Origin: Alligator mississippiensis
Lineage: Eukaryota; Chordata; Crocodylia; Alligatoridae
NCBI RefSeq assembly: GCF_030867095.1
Contig: NC_081824.1
Span: 115,328,162-115,392,161, forward strand
Length of the DNA: 64,000 nucleotides
Direction: 5' to 3'
Part shown: positions 46,137 through 57,949 of the stretch, piece by piece
How positions within the stretch are numbered: position 1 is the stretch's first letter
Layout of the letters: each line of letters opens with the position of its first letter
Position numbers and translations under genes: made by a program
The notes under the pieces: generated by a model
Told to the model about the DNA's origin: nothing
What the model saw: only the letters and a program-made list of their open reading frames with translations
The model's database searches: none

Positions 46137-47007
46137 CCTTCCTGAGAGCTCAGACCCACTTAAGTACACAGGATATTGCACGGGCGCCTTCTGTCCTAAA
46201 GCTGAAATACATTTAGAGTTGTTTATGCTTTCCTCTGCTGTGCATCCAGCCAGGGTAACTACAGAGAGAAAAGAAAGGAAAACATAAAATCATCTACTGG
46301 AACATTTATGAAATTAATTATTATTAGTTCCTTAAATCATTGGAAAGGATTAAACAGAAATATACTTTTATAATTAGACTCTTGAACTAAGAACCTTCTT
46401 TGGCTATATCATGTCCTACCTATTTCAACATCATAAAAGTCCTTGCTTATCCTTATCTCTTTATTAAAGCAGTAGCGTCACAAAGCTGCATTAGGGAAGG
46501 TGTTTTATTGTATATAGATCCTTGTTTACAATAGTGAAGAGGCATGTGTTGCTCACCAGTTTTCATTCTTTAAAAAGATCTTTTCTGAATTGTACCTTTT
46601 CTTATATTTCTAAAATAAAGTCACTGTCTTACAGCAATCACACTCCTCTTTAAAATCATTTACTTTAGATTCTTCAGCCCACTTGACCGTTGTTTCCCTG
46701 AGACATAAATCAAAGGTCTAGAATTCTAACTGGATTGCACAACCATGCAGCTGGCAATACCTGGAGAGCAAGAAGAGTCTTCAAGGAGATTCAGAACTGT
46801 TGATAAATAGCCTACAACCTGCAAAGTGAAAACATTACTAATTTCACTTCCTTTTTATGTCCGTAGTCCTGTTCTCTCTTTATCTTAATTTTTATTGGCT
46901 GCAATGATGACAATGCTTTCCAGGATTCTTGGTATTATTTGGGCTGCTAACGTGAATGGGAGCAGGAGGCAATCTATCTAGAATTATCCAGCCTTAGAAA
47001 CAGTGGG
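46137..47007. other. TAAR1 5' flank, no further exon recognised
   Basis: On the minus strand TGTATTTCAG is followed by CTTTAGGACAG upstream of the ATG and could be a splice acceptor. No promoter element was assigned. The rest is AT-rich. Confidence 0.4.
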
Positions 47008-47722
47008 TGTGTCTACATGTGCACTTTAATGTGCAATAGCCTATAGTACTGCTTGTGGGGGCTGAGGGGGATCCGGGAAAGGGTCGGCTGGGTTGTGGCC
47101 ACATACCCGGCACGTACAGATGGGTACTTTCGACCGCTGGAGTAGAATTAGGCACAAACGCGTACTGGTTCAGACAAAGATGGCTTTACTTACACTGTTG
47201 AGATGTACAGTGTAGGAAGAAGGTTAACTTCAAACTTCAGTTACAGTTTAACCAAGGAGCTCTGATTCGATGAGATATCTTTGATACAAGCATGCAGGGC
47301 ACGGGGGTACGTTGGGGTCGGTCGGCGACGGGGAGTCGTCAGCGGTTGATCAGTCTGCCACGTTCACTCCGAGATGGGCGCGGAGTTCTCTAACTTGGGC
47401 GGAAACTGCTCCAACCTTTTATACGGCTAGCGAGCCAATTGCTAGTCGCTACATAGGAATAATTTAGAACCGGTCAATAGTAATGTGTGAATTTGCATAT
47501 GAGTGGCGGGAACCTTTCCACGCCGGGGTTCTCCACCGTGCCGAGAAATTCCCTCGTACAAAATCTCACCGTGCCTTGTGCTAGAAAGTTCCACTGTGCC
47601 GAGGCACTCAACCACTAAGCTCTGCTCTGACACTGCTCATTAAAGTGGTGTGTAAAAAGCCATGGTAATATAGTAATGCACAGTAGAAAAAGCTCTTTAA
47701 TACATGTGTAAACACACCCAGG
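47008..47722. mobile_element. TCTACATG-type MITE interrupted by a solo LTR
   Basis: The left end GGGTGTGTCTACATGTGCAC then TTTAATGTGCAATAGC faces a right end which on the minus strand reads GGGTGTGTTTACACATGTAT. The host repeat itself is only about 130 bp; the remainder is the LTR at 47054-47632. The left end also matches the right end of the element at 2903-3322. Confidence 0.75.
47054..47632 (-). mobile_element. Solo LTR of an endogenous retrovirus, 579 bp
   Basis: On the minus strand it begins TGTCAGAGC and ends GCCCCCACA, with a GTATAAAAGG TATA-type box in the middle. It is flanked by a perfect 5 bp target duplication CTGCT (47049-47053 and 47633-47637). It is unusually CpG-rich for this window, which suggests relative youth. 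A 5 bp duplication fits class III or gypsy-like LTRs among others, and the class was not determined. No internal retroviral sequence remains, so it is a recombined fossil nested in a MITE. Confidence 0.85.
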
Positions 47723-47859
47723 GTACTTTTACATGTGCTGTGGGATTGGGGTGGGAGGTACTTTAATTAAAGTCTGCTCTAATACGCTGGAATTCCAACA
47801 CGTTGGAGCAGCCTCCATGCTCATGTATAGGCTCCCTCAGTGGGCAGGCTTAGAAAGTG

Positions 47860-48190
47860 TGTGGGCATTGGTGACACATAGAGGGTGCACACAGGTGCAT
47901 GTGCACCCCCTGAGATCAGCCATGCAGACCCTGGAAGCGCCAACCGCAAAACCAGAAGTGCTGGCAAAAGTGCTGGTGGAAACTGTCCCTCCCCTCCCCC
48001 CCACATCGGCAATCTGGTGCTCCCCCTGAATCAGGAGGCACCAGTCACCCATGTGTGGGTCTGTGTCCCATTTCCCATTTCCTTTGGTCTCTGTGGGACA
48101 AGCAATACAATGGCCTCACTGTGCATAGGAGGCAATAGTAGGCAGGCATAATAGGAGGAGGCATAGGAGTAGGAGGAGGCAGGTAGTAAA
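47860..48190. repeat. GC-rich repeat plus short AGG-rich minisatellite
   Basis: GAGGGTGCACACAGGTGCAT resembles a phrase at 10768-10790. From 48123 to 48185 CATAGGAGGCA, AATAGTAGGCAGG, ATAATAGGAGG and CATAGGAGTAGG form an irregular tandem array. Confidence 0.4.
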
Positions 48191-48967
48191 GTACATTTCC
48201 ACTTACATTTCCTTGGCTATTTTAATGTTAGAAGACCTATAATATGTTTCTGTAATACCGCCTAAACATTGTACAGAGATCTTTGTATTTTGTTTTAAAG
48301 ATATGTTAGCATCTCTGTATGTAGTACCTGCCAGGCCTTTGAACACTCAGGCCAGAATTCTGTTTCCCTGTGTGCATAAATGAAAGGGAATTGCATTTTC
48401 TTACATTTCTGGCCATCATTCTGAATGCATTGTCATATTGAATGAAATAGTTTGAATGTTTGTAATGGTTGCCCATTAGCCAGTTTCAGGAAGAAGATAA
48501 GATCTATCTCCTTATCTAGCTCATTGTTTTGGACTACGTGCAAAAGGTCTTAACTTTGCTCAAAGTTTTAACTTTTGAATTTTATCTTTAGAAGTCTTTT
48601 ACAAAGAGAACCTAACAATGATCTTTTTAGCAAATATCCTGAGTTCCGAGAGATCAAACCCTAGAGCCTTTTGACCAGATTGGTAAGAAAAGGTCACTTG
48701 CAGTGGTATGGAAGCTCCCCAAAGAAATTAAAATGATTAACAAAAGAAACTAATTACTAAGCAAAAGAATCTGCTGAGTAAGATCCGAGCCCAAATTTGG
48801 GGGTAATGACAGGTTTGAGTAGGAGTGGCCCAAGACAGCAGCTCACTCAATAAAAACTGTAACTTACTGTCCCAATTTGGAGGTGACTTCACTTGCAGAA
48901 CAACGAAGGAAGAATCGCAAGTGTAGGCCGGATCAGACTGATCACCTGAACCACCCTCTCCGTGACC

Positions 48968-49135
48968 ATGAGTCTCTTAGTTCACGCTGAAGCTGCAGAG
49001 CGCCCGAAAGGGACTGAAAGAAGGGGACTTAGTCCTATCAGTATTGAGGCCAACCTATTGAATTGTATTGCTGAGGCGAGCCCATTGAACCGTACTACTG
49101 AGGCCAACCCATTAAATTGTACTACTGAGGAATGA
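48968..49135 (+). CDS. Small ORF, 55 residues, with a 9-residue tandem repeat
   Basis: The frame begins MSLLVHAEAAERPKGTERRG and ends in three 9-residue units, EANLLNCIA, EASPLNRTT and EANPLNCTT, then EE and TGA. The units come from three 27 bp tandem DNA repeats (49045-49071, 49072-49098, 49099-49125). Substitutions among the units leave the frame open. The context CCGTGACCATGA is acceptable for translation. I recognise no family. It may be a chance frame over a minisatellite or a remnant of an unidentified element. No splice site, promoter or homolog could be tested. Confidence 0.25.
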   Translation: MSLLVHAEAAERPKGTERRGLSPISIEANLLNCIAEASPLNRTTEANPLNCTTEE

Positions 49136-49186
49136 AACCATATTTAGGTGTTTGGCTTCTCGGAATTCTAGGATTGTAAGTAAATT

Positions 49187-49378
49187 ATGAAAAATAATAG
49201 TATTGATTCAAATTTAACTTTTAGTTGTAATTGTAGTTGTTTTTGTAATACTAATTCTTATAGCATTGTTTGGGAAGGAAGTGCATTCGGAGCATTGTTT
49301 CTGATATATGTAATTATTGTCTTCTTAATGTTTGTGGTGTTTCTTAAAGCTAAGCAGTGTTATATACGTAGCAAATAA
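49187..49378 (+). CDS. Small ORF, 63 residues, one predicted membrane segment
   Basis: It is an AT-rich frame with a short N-terminal part carrying two possible glycosylation sites (NNS, NLT) and a Cys cluster (CNCSCFCN). A strongly hydrophobic stretch follows at about residues 33-53 (GALFLIYVIIVFLMFVVFL), then a basic end (KAKQCYIRSK). The layout is of a small single-pass membrane protein. I do not recognise it. It lies 51 bp after the previous small ORF. AT-rich DNA often yields hydrophobic frames by chance, so confidence is low. Confidence 0.2.
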   Translation: MKNNSIDSNLTFSCNCSCFCNTNSYSIVWEGSAFGALFLIYVIIVFLMFVVFLKAKQCYIRSK

Positions 49379-49440
49379 TTTTAAAATAAAATTGTGTTGT
49401 ATGAATTAAGTGTGTAACCGTTGTGAAATCGTGCAATCAA

Positions 49441-49845
49441 CTAACTACTCCCCCAGCCAGTGCATCAAAACAAATCAGTAAATTGTGTGGGATTTTCTCT
49501 ATTCCATAACCCACTAAAGACATGCATAAATGTGTATAAATCACAAAAATGTAGCCAACCAGAAACTCTCAACTAGCGGGTGTCGACACCAGGGAAGGAG
49601 AAAGAAAATGGGACCCCTGGCAACCATAAGAGGGAGATATGTGGGGCCAGGTGGAAGAGAACAAATGGGAAAGTGTGAGGTTCAGAAATGCCAGCTACCC
49701 TGAATGGGAAAGGACATGGATTCTAGCCCAGGCTGTTGCTCCCAGTGGGGTATAAACCTCCCTATTTCACTGCTCTCCATTAATTTTATCCAATGCTATT
49801 ACATGCAAAGAGCACTGATACATCTTCACAAGGTGTGCTGCTCAG
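49441..49845. other. Intergenic stretch, no gene seen
   Basis: It contains a perfect 12 bp palindrome GGTGTCGACACC near 49579. Otherwise unremarkable. Confidence 0.4.
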
Positions 49846-49849
49846 GGCT

Positions 49850-50035
49850 TTGGAAAATGCTTAGCCTGTGGTGTGGTTGTTAGAGCAGTATGCTGGAGAG
49901 TCAGAAACATGAAAGTTTAAACTGCTTCTCAGACAGGGGACTGGGAACCTGGGTCTCCTGCTTCCTGAGCAAGTGCCCTAACCACTCAGTTACTCTAGTT
50001 AAACCATGAAAGAGCTCCCCACCCTGCTTCAGGTA
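49850..50035. repeat. Paired head-to-head tRNA-like repeat (copy 12)
   Basis: The plus-strand arm is GTGTGGTTGTTAGAGCAGTA then AAGTTTAAACTGC. The minus-strand arm is TAACTGAGTGGTTAGGGCAC then GCAGGAGACCCAGGTTC. The two arms align to each other (GTTAGxGCAxTxGCT...AGxCAG). This is the best single example of the structure. Confidence 0.6.
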
Positions 50036-51240
50036 TATGTAGCTGGGTATATGCAGGGCCAGCATGTAACCTACTGTTCATACTCAGTCTACATGTATGT
50101 GTGCTTACATGTCCACAGTGCTAAATGCTTACATGTGAAGCTGGAAAACTAATATTCAGATACACGTAGGGAAACAGTATTCTGCTTTCCATGAATAAAT
50201 GTAGTGTCTCTATAGTTTTAAATTCAGAGATTGAGTTCTGTTTCCATCTCTGTCACTGGTCTGCTAAGTAATGCTGGACAAGCTGCTTTTCTCTGTGTAC
50301 TTTAATTTCCATATCTGTGAAATGAAGAAAAATGATCCCTTACCTTCTTTGTGGAACATGTTAACATCTATTAAACACTATGTAAGAACTATGTATTATT
50401 GGTATATGACCCAGTTCTGCATAGGTAGAATCCCATGGACTTCAGTGAGACTCCATGTGAATTCAGGAATCTAACACGCAGCAGTTGGAAGGATCAGGCT
50501 TACACATGGAAAAGTATAATATTTCTGGAAAGAATTAAGTTGTGGATTAAAAAGATCCAGTCGGTGCTGGTGAGTAGAGAAAAGCCTTTTGAAGTGTTTA
50601 TAGACACGGTGTGTTCTCATCTGGTTCAAGGTACATATTCTCAAATGGTCATTTCAGTACTTAACTATAGGAATACACCTTGCATCCTTAATGATGCTAG
50701 ACTCTGACATAGGAGAACATGAGAGTACCATTTCTTATCATCTCCATTTGGCTAACAGACTGTCACATCCTAGTAGTTGATGAACTGGCTTCAGTTATTT
50801 ATGCCCTTTTTACCTCTTAGCTGAACTACTTCAGTGCAATAGTACAGCATAAGAAATTCCAACTAGCAGACAGCACTAAAGCATATATCCTCAACAATGC
50901 AGGTTATCTCCTCTCACTGAGCACTTGCTTCATATGGAATTTCAAGTCAAGACAAAATCAGTCATATCAAGTCATTATCTTCAATGTATTCTGCAACCTA
51001 GGTTCATGCTAGTCAAAAGACTATTTAAATCTTCCACGGAAAGACTTTGGCTGATAGCATAATTCCTCTTGCCCAGTGGAACTATACAACTAAGATTTAT
51101 CTGTGCAATAGACAGTTTTCTTGGTTAAGTCTAGGAAATGAACTCCCCTAACATCTTGGGACATCTCAAACCTCAATACCTTCTACTCTGTTTCTTTAAT
51201 ATTTCCTTCACTGTAATTCTGAAAGGTGCTCAGACATTAC
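50036..51240. other. Intergenic stretch, no gene seen
   Basis: The phrase ATCCCATGGACTTCAGTGAG at 50430-50450 resembles an old amniote repeat (CCATGGACTTCAATGGGAC). No coding region. Confidence 0.4.
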
Positions 51241-51249
51241 ATTGATGTG

Positions 51250-51612
51250 CCTAGCAAAGGAGTTTATACAGGGTCAACTAGAAGAATCAAAATGTAAAAA
51301 GGCTGCTCCAAGCGGGCTCGATATGCTGCAGAGGAGCTGGCTGGGACACAAGGGTGCTTCGGTGCAGGCAAGCCCCACAATGAAGTACCTTCATGCCCCA
51401 GCCAGCTGGGTCAGTGTTTACACACGCACTGCTATTCACAAAAAAAAAAATCTGCAGCAGGGTAGTACTTGTATTTACACATACTACCCTGCTGTGGAGG
51501 TTATTAGTTTCCTACCCCCTAGTAGGGGTGTACATGGAGACACTGAGACATTTAATGCACAGTTAGTCAACTGCACAGTAAACTTCTTGAGTAAATGCAC
51601 CCACTTCTAATT
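51250..51612. mobile_element. TCTACATG-type MITE-like element, worn copy
   Basis: The interior (GGGTGCTTCGGTGCAGGC, CCCCAGCCAGCTGGGTC) resembles 3060-3200 of the 2903 element. The right arm has AATGCACAGTTAGTCAACTG and ACTGCACAGTAAAC typical of the family. Ends are worn. Confidence 0.45.
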
Positions 51613-51734
51613 AGACACCGAACCAAGCACAAAGTGTGCACATTTGTACATTTTTACAAATATATAATGTATATTTGATTTACACATTTTCGTATGTGTG
51701 TAACAATATAAGTATACCTTAAATATAATTCAGG

Positions 51735-51960
51735 CTGCATCAAGGGAAGTTTAGGTTAGATATTAGGAAAAACTTTCTCACTAGGAGGATAGTAAAGCAC
51801 TGGAACAGGCTGCCCAGAATGTTTGTGGAATCTCCATCCTTGGTGGTGTTTAAGAGTTGGCTAGACAAAGTGTTGACTGGGATGGTCCTTTGAGCAGGGG
51901 ATTGAATGAGATGACCTCTTGAGGTTCCTTCCAACTTTCATTTTCTATGACTCTATAATG
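51735..51960 (+). mobile_element. Older CR1 LINE, 3' end
   Basis: AAGTTTAGGTTAGATATTAG, GCACTGGAACAGGCTGCCCA, GTGGAATCTCCATCCTTGG and CTTGAGGTTCCTTCCAACTT match the CR1 coding end and tail of the older class. It is truncated at 5'. Confidence 0.85.
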
Positions 51961-53484
51961 CTATTAAAATGGCCTTGCTTAAACTAGGTCAACTGTCAAT
52001 AATTCAATTCACTTAATTAAATTATTTCCTTTTAAATCTTGTTATTCTTCCTGATTCAGATACAATGTCAAAATAAAGTAGTGGTGACTGGTATGAATTA
52101 CTCCATGTTCCTGTAGACTTGTTTTTAATTTGATGTAGTGAAAATGGCACTCTAAATCATGTAGACAGAACATGGCATAATGACACTAGAAGAAACCACC
52201 TAGCATTTTACAGTAGCTTTATAGAAGAGAGAATTTATTTTAGATTTAGAGATAACTTGTTTTAAAAAAACCCCAACATGTTCTATGATGAATTGCAGCC
52301 CAGGTCATCATGGGCATTTAGGTGCTTAGGATAATGAGAGTTAAAGCACCTAAGTACCTTTGTGGCTCTGAACTTCAGTGGTCTTGCCTTGCTCAAGTGT
52401 CATGCATAAAGATTGCTGTTAACACTAACAGTAACTACTAAGGGATTTAGCTTTTCTTTAATTTGTAGTCCAGTGTCCTTACGGAAGAAAGTTTGGGCAC
52501 TTGTTTAAAGGGATATCTTCAAGAAGGTTGATCTACAAACTCAACTAACCATCCCTATAATAATCTTCTAGGAAAAAAAATATTGCTTCAAAACAGTTTT
52601 TATTGCTTTTTAGGTTCTGCACGTAACTATAATACCATACCCAGTTGTTTTTTCTTCTGAGCCAACAGGAATATAAAATGCTTTAAAAGTTCCCTGTATA
52701 TGTTGCATCTATATAAGCAATGTTTCCTTTTGTAATTGACTAGTTGCCTATTTATTTAATGTGTTGTATTTCTTCCTTCTTGTTCTCTCTTGTTCCTTTG
52801 TGATTGTTCTCTACAGTTCATCTCTCTCCACAAAACCAATAATGTCTTGACAGTTAATTAATCCAACAGGTTCTAAGTGACAAGCTGGCATGGATTTTCA
52901 GCTAATCTACTTAGTAATGGTTAATTGCAATAACCATTTGCTATTCTGGCTTTCTTTAGATGCCTTCTCCTGAAATAGTGGAAGACAAATGTGATTTATT
53001 GTAATTAAGCAAGACATTGAGAAGTCACATAAGAGCTGTATATGTATATCATGTTTCTAAGTCACTGCAGGACAGACTATAGGTGGTAGAAATTCTGTTA
53101 ACTGATTTACGGAATCATAGAGTGGGATGAATTGGCAAAAAATTGATAGAGTTTGATTATAATACTATGTGACTTTACTGTATTCCTATAAACTATACTG
53201 CCTCATTTTTTCTATTCTATTTCTGTATCTGACATATTCTCTTGTACTGCTTGTGCAAGAAAATGACTTCCACTGCCAGCAGGCCAGCTTCTCTTCAGTA
53301 AAATCTTTAATTTCCAAGTATTCTTAGCATCCCGGGAGATGGTGCTATGAGTATCCTGAATTCAGATGTATAATCAGTTTAGACCTTGGCTTACAATAAT
53401 CACCCAAACCAGAACTTTCATATGAGAAATGCATTTCATTGCTGACAAATCAGCATGACTGTGCTGTTTTGTAATTTTTATTTT

Positions 53485-53528
<44 letters not shown>

Positions 53529-56500
53529 GCATGCCTTATGCACTGTGGTACTTTATAAAATTAATTGATGTAAAATGTCAGAGAAAGGGATATTATTATT
53601 TGGTTTTCATTAACATCTGTTAAGAAATATTTGCCATTAATAAATACCTTCAGAGCATGTCAGTGGACATAGAAATATGAAGTCAGATCTTCAGCTGACA
53701 TAAATCAGCTGAGCCTCATGGAGTTTGATAAAGCTATATGTATTTTAGCTTTATGAGACTATTATATTTGGAGTGAATGGGCTTAGAATGTCATCTAAGG
53801 ATTTTTCTTACTCTCCTATGCAGATGAATATAAGGATGAGATGTGTCAGGTAAACATGTGCTACTGTGGGAATGTGCTGGGCAGCTCCACAGTGAAGCAT
53901 ATCATGCTCCGTTCACATACATTACTGATCAAAATAGCTATAGTGTAACCTCTTTAGTGCAGCTCCAGGTGTATACCAGCATACACTTGCTCTTTCAGGA
54001 GTCCTTTCTGTCCCTAGCAAACCCAGCGGTGGAATCAGACAATACTGAGCTAGTTACATTCAAAATGCTAAGGCTGATGCTTACTAGTACAGTTATAATT
54101 GCTTATCAACTCAGAGACTGTACTACCTATGTAGGGTAAAGTCATAGCTAAGGCCTTTCTACCCTTTGCAGTAGTAAGCAGAGGCATAACAAATCAACCA
54201 GATGCCTGGGGCAGCGGGATGCATGGAGGCAGTGGCAAGTTCAAACTACTGCCATACTACTAGTGTGATCATGTGCCTGCAACAACAGCTGAAATGTTTC
54301 CATCCCCATCCTAATTCAGTGCCGGGGGCAGCTACCTCAGTCACCTCACTTTAGTTACACTGCTGTTAATAAGTACCAGCAGTGAAGCACTGGGGAGAAA
54401 ATGGGTTGACCCTTTCTAAACGAGCATTATTTCACTGCGATTCTCCAGTGTCCACGAGGGTTCTGCTACTGTCAGAACCTGCACTACACAGCCCTATAGG
54501 GTTTTGATTTTGTCCTTGGTGTCCTAAACAGTGTAAGACACCCAATCCTTCTAACCTCTTCAGAAATGGAAGTTAAGTAAAGAAAGGGGCCCTATGCAGA
54601 GCCTCTTCCATTACTTAAGAAAATGGAAGGTCCATGAATGGTTTATACAGATGTAGCTTGTACTAGAAATAAATTACATGATGACAACTTTTGTAGCAAA
54701 GCTTCTTTTAATGTTCTTTTCTACCAGACATCAGGGCTTTGGAGGATGAAAATTAAATTATAATTTAGCTACCAATTACAGCAATGTACGTTAAAAAGAA
54801 GGCAGTGTATTTCAGTTACCAAAAGGAATTCTTTTTCATAACAACTAAGACGGTTTTAAAAAGCAGCTAGCTAACAAATTATTCATAAAATTAAATAATA
54901 TTTGTCTTCCATTCTGGGAACATTTCTGGCTTATAATAGTTTTCATTCTAGCAAGTATGCCAACAACGTATTTGGCAAAAGCCCTTGTAAAAGTATGAAA
55001 CAAAACCAGGGATGCACAGGAAGACAAAACCTTCCGTACCAATTTTTAGGAATCACGTTGTAATTATACAAAGACTGTACAATAGCCTCCAAAACTTTTT
55101 TAAAAGAAAAGAAAAAACAAGTGTTGGTGACAGACAACAAACCTTTTTCACATTTCGTTCACAATCACTTTATCAAATGCCTGGTGAACAGATAAGATTA
55201 TCCTGTATCCTGAATATTAGCAGAGTTGGGACCCCTCATAAAACTGCCCTTTCAGCAGTCCCCCTTGTTTATAAAGCAGTTCTTGCATTTAACAAGGGTA
55301 CTACAGTGGGAGTATATCCTCTGATATTAGCTGTGGCATTATGAAATGGGACTAGAGGTAGTGAAAGTCATCAAGGGCAGGAAGCATGATCTCCAAAGAA
55401 GTATAAGTGTAACTTATACCACTTTAGGGTCACTTTAGGCACCTACTACCAAAATTTAGATCCTCAAAACTTGTTGCCTAAACCCCAGAAACACTTCCAT
55501 TTTAACAGTGCTGAGCAGCACAGCTATAGAGTATTTGGGACTGTGGAGGAGATCCTTCTCAGTGCCTTCTACTGAAGCTCCACAACCTTTAGCACCATCT
55601 GCTTTAAACCTTCTTTGGTGCATACATTGGCACCTGGGTCTCCCAGCTGAATGCTGGGACTACAAAATCATTCTCATTCACTCTCTGCCCAAAAATGGCT
55701 GGTACCTTAATCCACAAAGAAACACTGACAGTCTCAACCACTTCAAAATATATTTAGGACATCCAACGTGGGAGGAGATATCTTACACTTCACAGCACCT
55801 GATCACCTCGCAAACTGTCACATGCACAAATACAGAAAAATATCAAAAAGTAGAAAACTGGCATTTCTATTCTGTATAGCATCCAAAAACTGTTCACTCT
55901 GTTTCAATCAAGTTCACAAAACAAGCAAACTCCTTAAATGGAAAGTAATTTCTGAGAATGTTTTCTTTTGTTAAAATTGAACTGTATGTACCTTGCTTCA
56001 TGGCAAAAGAGTTCCTGGGGTGCCCCCTGATGCCCAAAACATCCCAGACTGCTCCTGAAGCATGAGGGTATGAGGGCAGCCTGAAGAGTGCTCTTCCCTG
56101 GTACACGGAGCCTAAAAGTCCTGTGAGCACTGGTTCCATTTGGGACATTCGTAATGGTGGGACTCTTTTAATGAAATGGAGTTCATTGGAAAATTCTCAA
56201 ATGAAAGACGATGTTGATTTCTTCTGCAGCAGGGAACACAGAAGCCACAAGACCTTCCAGACAAGCTGGAGCTCCCAGACTGTACATCAGGGAAAACTGG
56301 CACTCTATGTACCCTGGCCTAGGTTGGGGTTTTTCTGAACCCCTGGGATCCATGCTGCAGAACCAGGAGCTGAGGTCTAACTGGAGATGGGACTCCCAGG
56401 CTTCCAGGATTCCTGTTGTGGAGCCTGGGATCCAGAAGCTGAGCCCTATTTAGAGCTGGAGCATCCATGGTTTCTAGCTCTTTGTGTCCAGGTGGGAAGT

Positions 56501-56600
56501 TTGGAACTCCAGGAGTCCCAGGCTCCTAGACAGTCTATAGTACAGCTGCCAGGGAGCTGGAAAGCCGAGGTCCCTGAAGAGCCTGAAGCACTAGCTGCTA
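51961..56600. other. Largely unique AT-rich intergenic DNA
   Basis: No gene recognised. Phrases GCATTTAGGTGCTTAGGATA (52312) and TTTAGGCACCTACTACC (55434) look like an old GGCACCTAAAT-type amniote repeat. 54830-55340 is plain. Confidence 0.45.
53487..53524. repeat. (CA)19 microsatellite
   Basis: An uninterrupted run of 19 CA units, likely polymorphic. Confidence 0.98.
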
Positions 56601-56629
56601 GATATAGCAGGTGGGGCTCAAACAGGGGC

Positions 56630-57240
56630 AGAACCAGGGTTTCCTAAAGGCAGGTGTGGGAGCAGCAACCTGCACTGCAGGGGTGGCTGTACCCTTTACT
56701 CCCCACCCACTAGTGCAGGCAGACCATGTCATGGGAACCTCTGTGCTCTTTTTTAAGTCCTTAAAGCAGGTAAAAATTCCTTTCCCTTCCTGCTCAGAGG
56801 CATGCCCCTTCCCTTTCTCTTCCCCACCCTTCTCCTGAACAGCCTGCCTACTGCTGGTGCTGCCTCCCACGCTTCAGGGGTGGAGAAAGCTCCAGAGCCA
56901 TGCAGACTGAGCAGGGGCTGGGCTCAGCTGGGACAGGGACAGTGGCAACAGGGCAGCTAGAGAGTTTCTAGAGCAGGCACAAGGAAGGCACACCCCATTC
57001 ATCCCTGTGGCCATTGTCCCCATCCCCAGCTTAGCCCAGCCCCCTAATAGCAGGCGGGAACAGCTCTGGTGCTTCCCTGTCCCTGGGATAGTGGGGAAAG
57101 GCAGATGGGAGAAGGGATGAGTAGGGGGCATGCCTTGTACAGGAAGGGAGGATTTTCACCTATTTTAGGGACTTTAAAAAGTTCACCGAGGCTCGCATGG
57201 TGCAGTCCAGTCGAAAAGCAGGATGCAACCATGCTACTGG
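56630..57240. repeat. Foldback (long inverted repeat) element, family A, copy 2
   Basis: The left arm is GGGGTGGCTGTACCCTTTAC, then TTTTTTAAGTCCTTAAAGCA and GGTAAAAATTCC. The right arm on the minus strand is GAACTTTTTAAAGTCCCTAA then AATAGGTGAAAATCC. The same arms flank 9930-10600. The interior is GC-rich with no coding resemblance. Confidence 0.65.
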
Positions 57241-57945
57241 GCTTAAACAAAAAATTCTATCTCTCTTTGGGCAAAAGTCTGGCAAAACTGAGATGTTTGC
57301 ACAAAATGGTTCAGCTTTAACAAACTTGCATTTTCTGACAAAATCGAGTTGGTTGGAAAATTCCTCATCAGCTCTGCCCAAAAATAAAATACAGGGAAAA
57401 AGTCTAACATTAATAATGATGTGAACTTTAGCCTGTTTTTTTAAAAGTATTCACTGCTGCTTTAAACAGCTATTTTTTCTCTCAAATTTTGATTAATTTC
57501 AATGCTAGTGGTTCATTTTTTATACATAATTATTATGTAAATATTGTTTTAGTTAATGTATACTCTATGCTCCTTTATACTAACAATAATAACCTCTGAA
57601 AACCCAGAACATTGCAATTAGATGCTGTTTATTCTACAAACGAATATACTAAAGCACATCTCTCTTTAGCTCATCACGCTATTAGAATGTGTAAATATTT
57701 AATTTTAAACATTAAGGGACAAAGGTGCTTTTCTCAGGAATTAGTGAAAGTCTATAAACTTACGAATTACAAACCAAAATATAATTCTAAAATCTATATG
57801 CTATGCTTATTAAAAAAATACTTATTCACGTATAATTTGTTCTTCATATTCTTCACAGCCTACAAGCAGAAGCTAAATCTCAGAAACAACATTTGCCACA
57901 CTTTTAATTTCTTTACTAGAATATAGCACTTTGTTTCAAACTTGA
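57241..57945. other. AT-rich intergenic stretch, no gene seen
   Basis: Short frames only. No repeat recognised. Confidence 0.45.
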
Positions 57946-57949
57946 CATG

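Larger units (their letters stand above)
48226..49440 (+). other. Unexplained segment, possibly an old LTR-element remnant
   Basis: Unlike its surroundings it contains no CR1 or MITE text. An AATAAAA at 48848 and another at 49384 lie on the plus strand. TGTTAG at 48226 could be an LTR start, but I found no matching end or target duplication. Two small plus-strand frames are listed separately. The class is unknown, and a retroviral origin is only a possibility. Confidence 0.25.

Noticed and set aside
46137-46181. A longer TAAR1 N-terminus starting 15 codons upstream
   Set aside because: The upstream codon is GTG, not ATG. The ATG at 46134-46136 aligns with the mammalian start, so the shorter protein is preferred.
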